From NCBI GenBank assembly GCA_030054015.1, contig JASGCR010000010.1, positions 1 to 5,588 of the forward strand: a stretch of DNA of 5,588 nt, written 5' to 3'. Origin of the DNA: Candidatus Symbiobacter sp. (lineage in GTDB: Bacteria > Pseudomonadota > Alphaproteobacteria > Elsterales > Elsteraceae). Shown piece after piece: positions 5,493 to 5,588 of this stretch. Every line of letters begins with the position of its first letter. Positions within the stretch are counted from its first letter, which is position 1. Both the position numbers and the translations under genes were made by a program. The notes beneath the pieces are model-generated. The model worked only from the letters and a program-made list of their open reading frames with translations. It made no database searches and was not told the origin of the DNA.

Positions 5493-5588
5493 GGGAGCGT
5501 CATTACCCACCAGACTGCAAGCGGATTGCCGCTTGCAGTCTGTGTTGGGTAATCCCCCAGGAGTTTTGGGGAATAATCCTCCTGGGGG
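5493..5588 (+). repeat. Repeat element copy (unit U6 plus the start of inverted U7), cut by the right window edge
   Basis: The outer flank GGGAGCGTCATTACCCACC (5493-5511) is followed by a perfect 14-bp hairpin (CAGACTGCAAGCGG 5511-5524 with 5529-5542, loop ATTG), the inner flank GGGTAATCCCCCAGGAGT (5547-5564) and a 15-nt spacer (5564-5578). CTCCTGGGGG (5579-5588) begins the inverted partner. The spacer length between CCCCCAGGAG and CTCCTGGGGG equals that at 4245-4259, although the spacer sequence differs. Five A residues precede the element (5488-5492), giving a T-tract on the - strand beyond the structure. Confidence 0.85.

Noticed and set aside
4174..5588. CRISPR array
   Set aside because: Repeats are irregularly spaced, in both orientations and internally palindromic, with no unit-length spacers and no cas genes.

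Overview
The window reads as chromosome from a bacterium of moderate GC content, most likely an alphaproteobacterium. That assignment is an inference from the protein style and the COG0523 GTPase / WD40 gene pair; no rRNA or other phylogenetic marker is present. There are four protein genes. On the + strand is aceB, malate synthase A of the glyoxylate shunt (276-1871). On the - strand is a two-gene operon: a COG0523/CobW-family metal-chaperone GTPase (4087-3116), followed 3 bp later by a cytoplasmic WD40 beta-propeller protein (3112-1859). A third - strand gene encodes a metallo-beta-lactamase-fold hydrolase of the COG1235 type (5197-4385). aceB and the WD40 gene converge and overlap by 13 bp at their stop codons.

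Layout: 1-47 is the end of a dispersed repeat; 48-275 is the aceB leader; 276-1871 aceB; 1859-3112 WD40 gene; 3116-4087 GTPase; 4088-4173 GTPase leader; 4174-4323 a complete palindromic repeat element; 4324-4384 the 3' flank of the MBL gene; 4385-5197 MBL hydrolase; 5198-5588 the MBL upstream region, an AT-rich hairpin and at least two more copies of the repeat, the last cut by the window edge.

The most distinctive content is the intergenic repeat family. Its unit is a conserved left flank (GAGCGTCATTACCCGCC), a hairpin of about 9-14 bp whose sequence differs from copy to copy, and a conserved right flank (CGGGTAATCCCCCAGGAGT). Two units in inverted orientation, 15 nt apart between their CCCCCAGGAG / CTCCTGGGGG ends, form one element. 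In the complete copy the four arms abut with no unpaired base, so the strand can fold as a four-way cloverleaf or as two tandem long hairpins. One hairpin pair shows a compensatory C-G to A-T change between copies. Outer ends usually run into T-tracts, so the elements may also terminate transcription. The layout recalls REPIN/BIME elements, but here the flanks are conserved and the hairpin cores vary.

Functionally, aceB belongs to acetate or fatty-acid carbon assimilation. The GTPase is probably a metal (zinc-type) insertion or allocation factor, and the WD40 protein is a likely partner or client. The MBL hydrolase has intact metal ligands but no known substrate.
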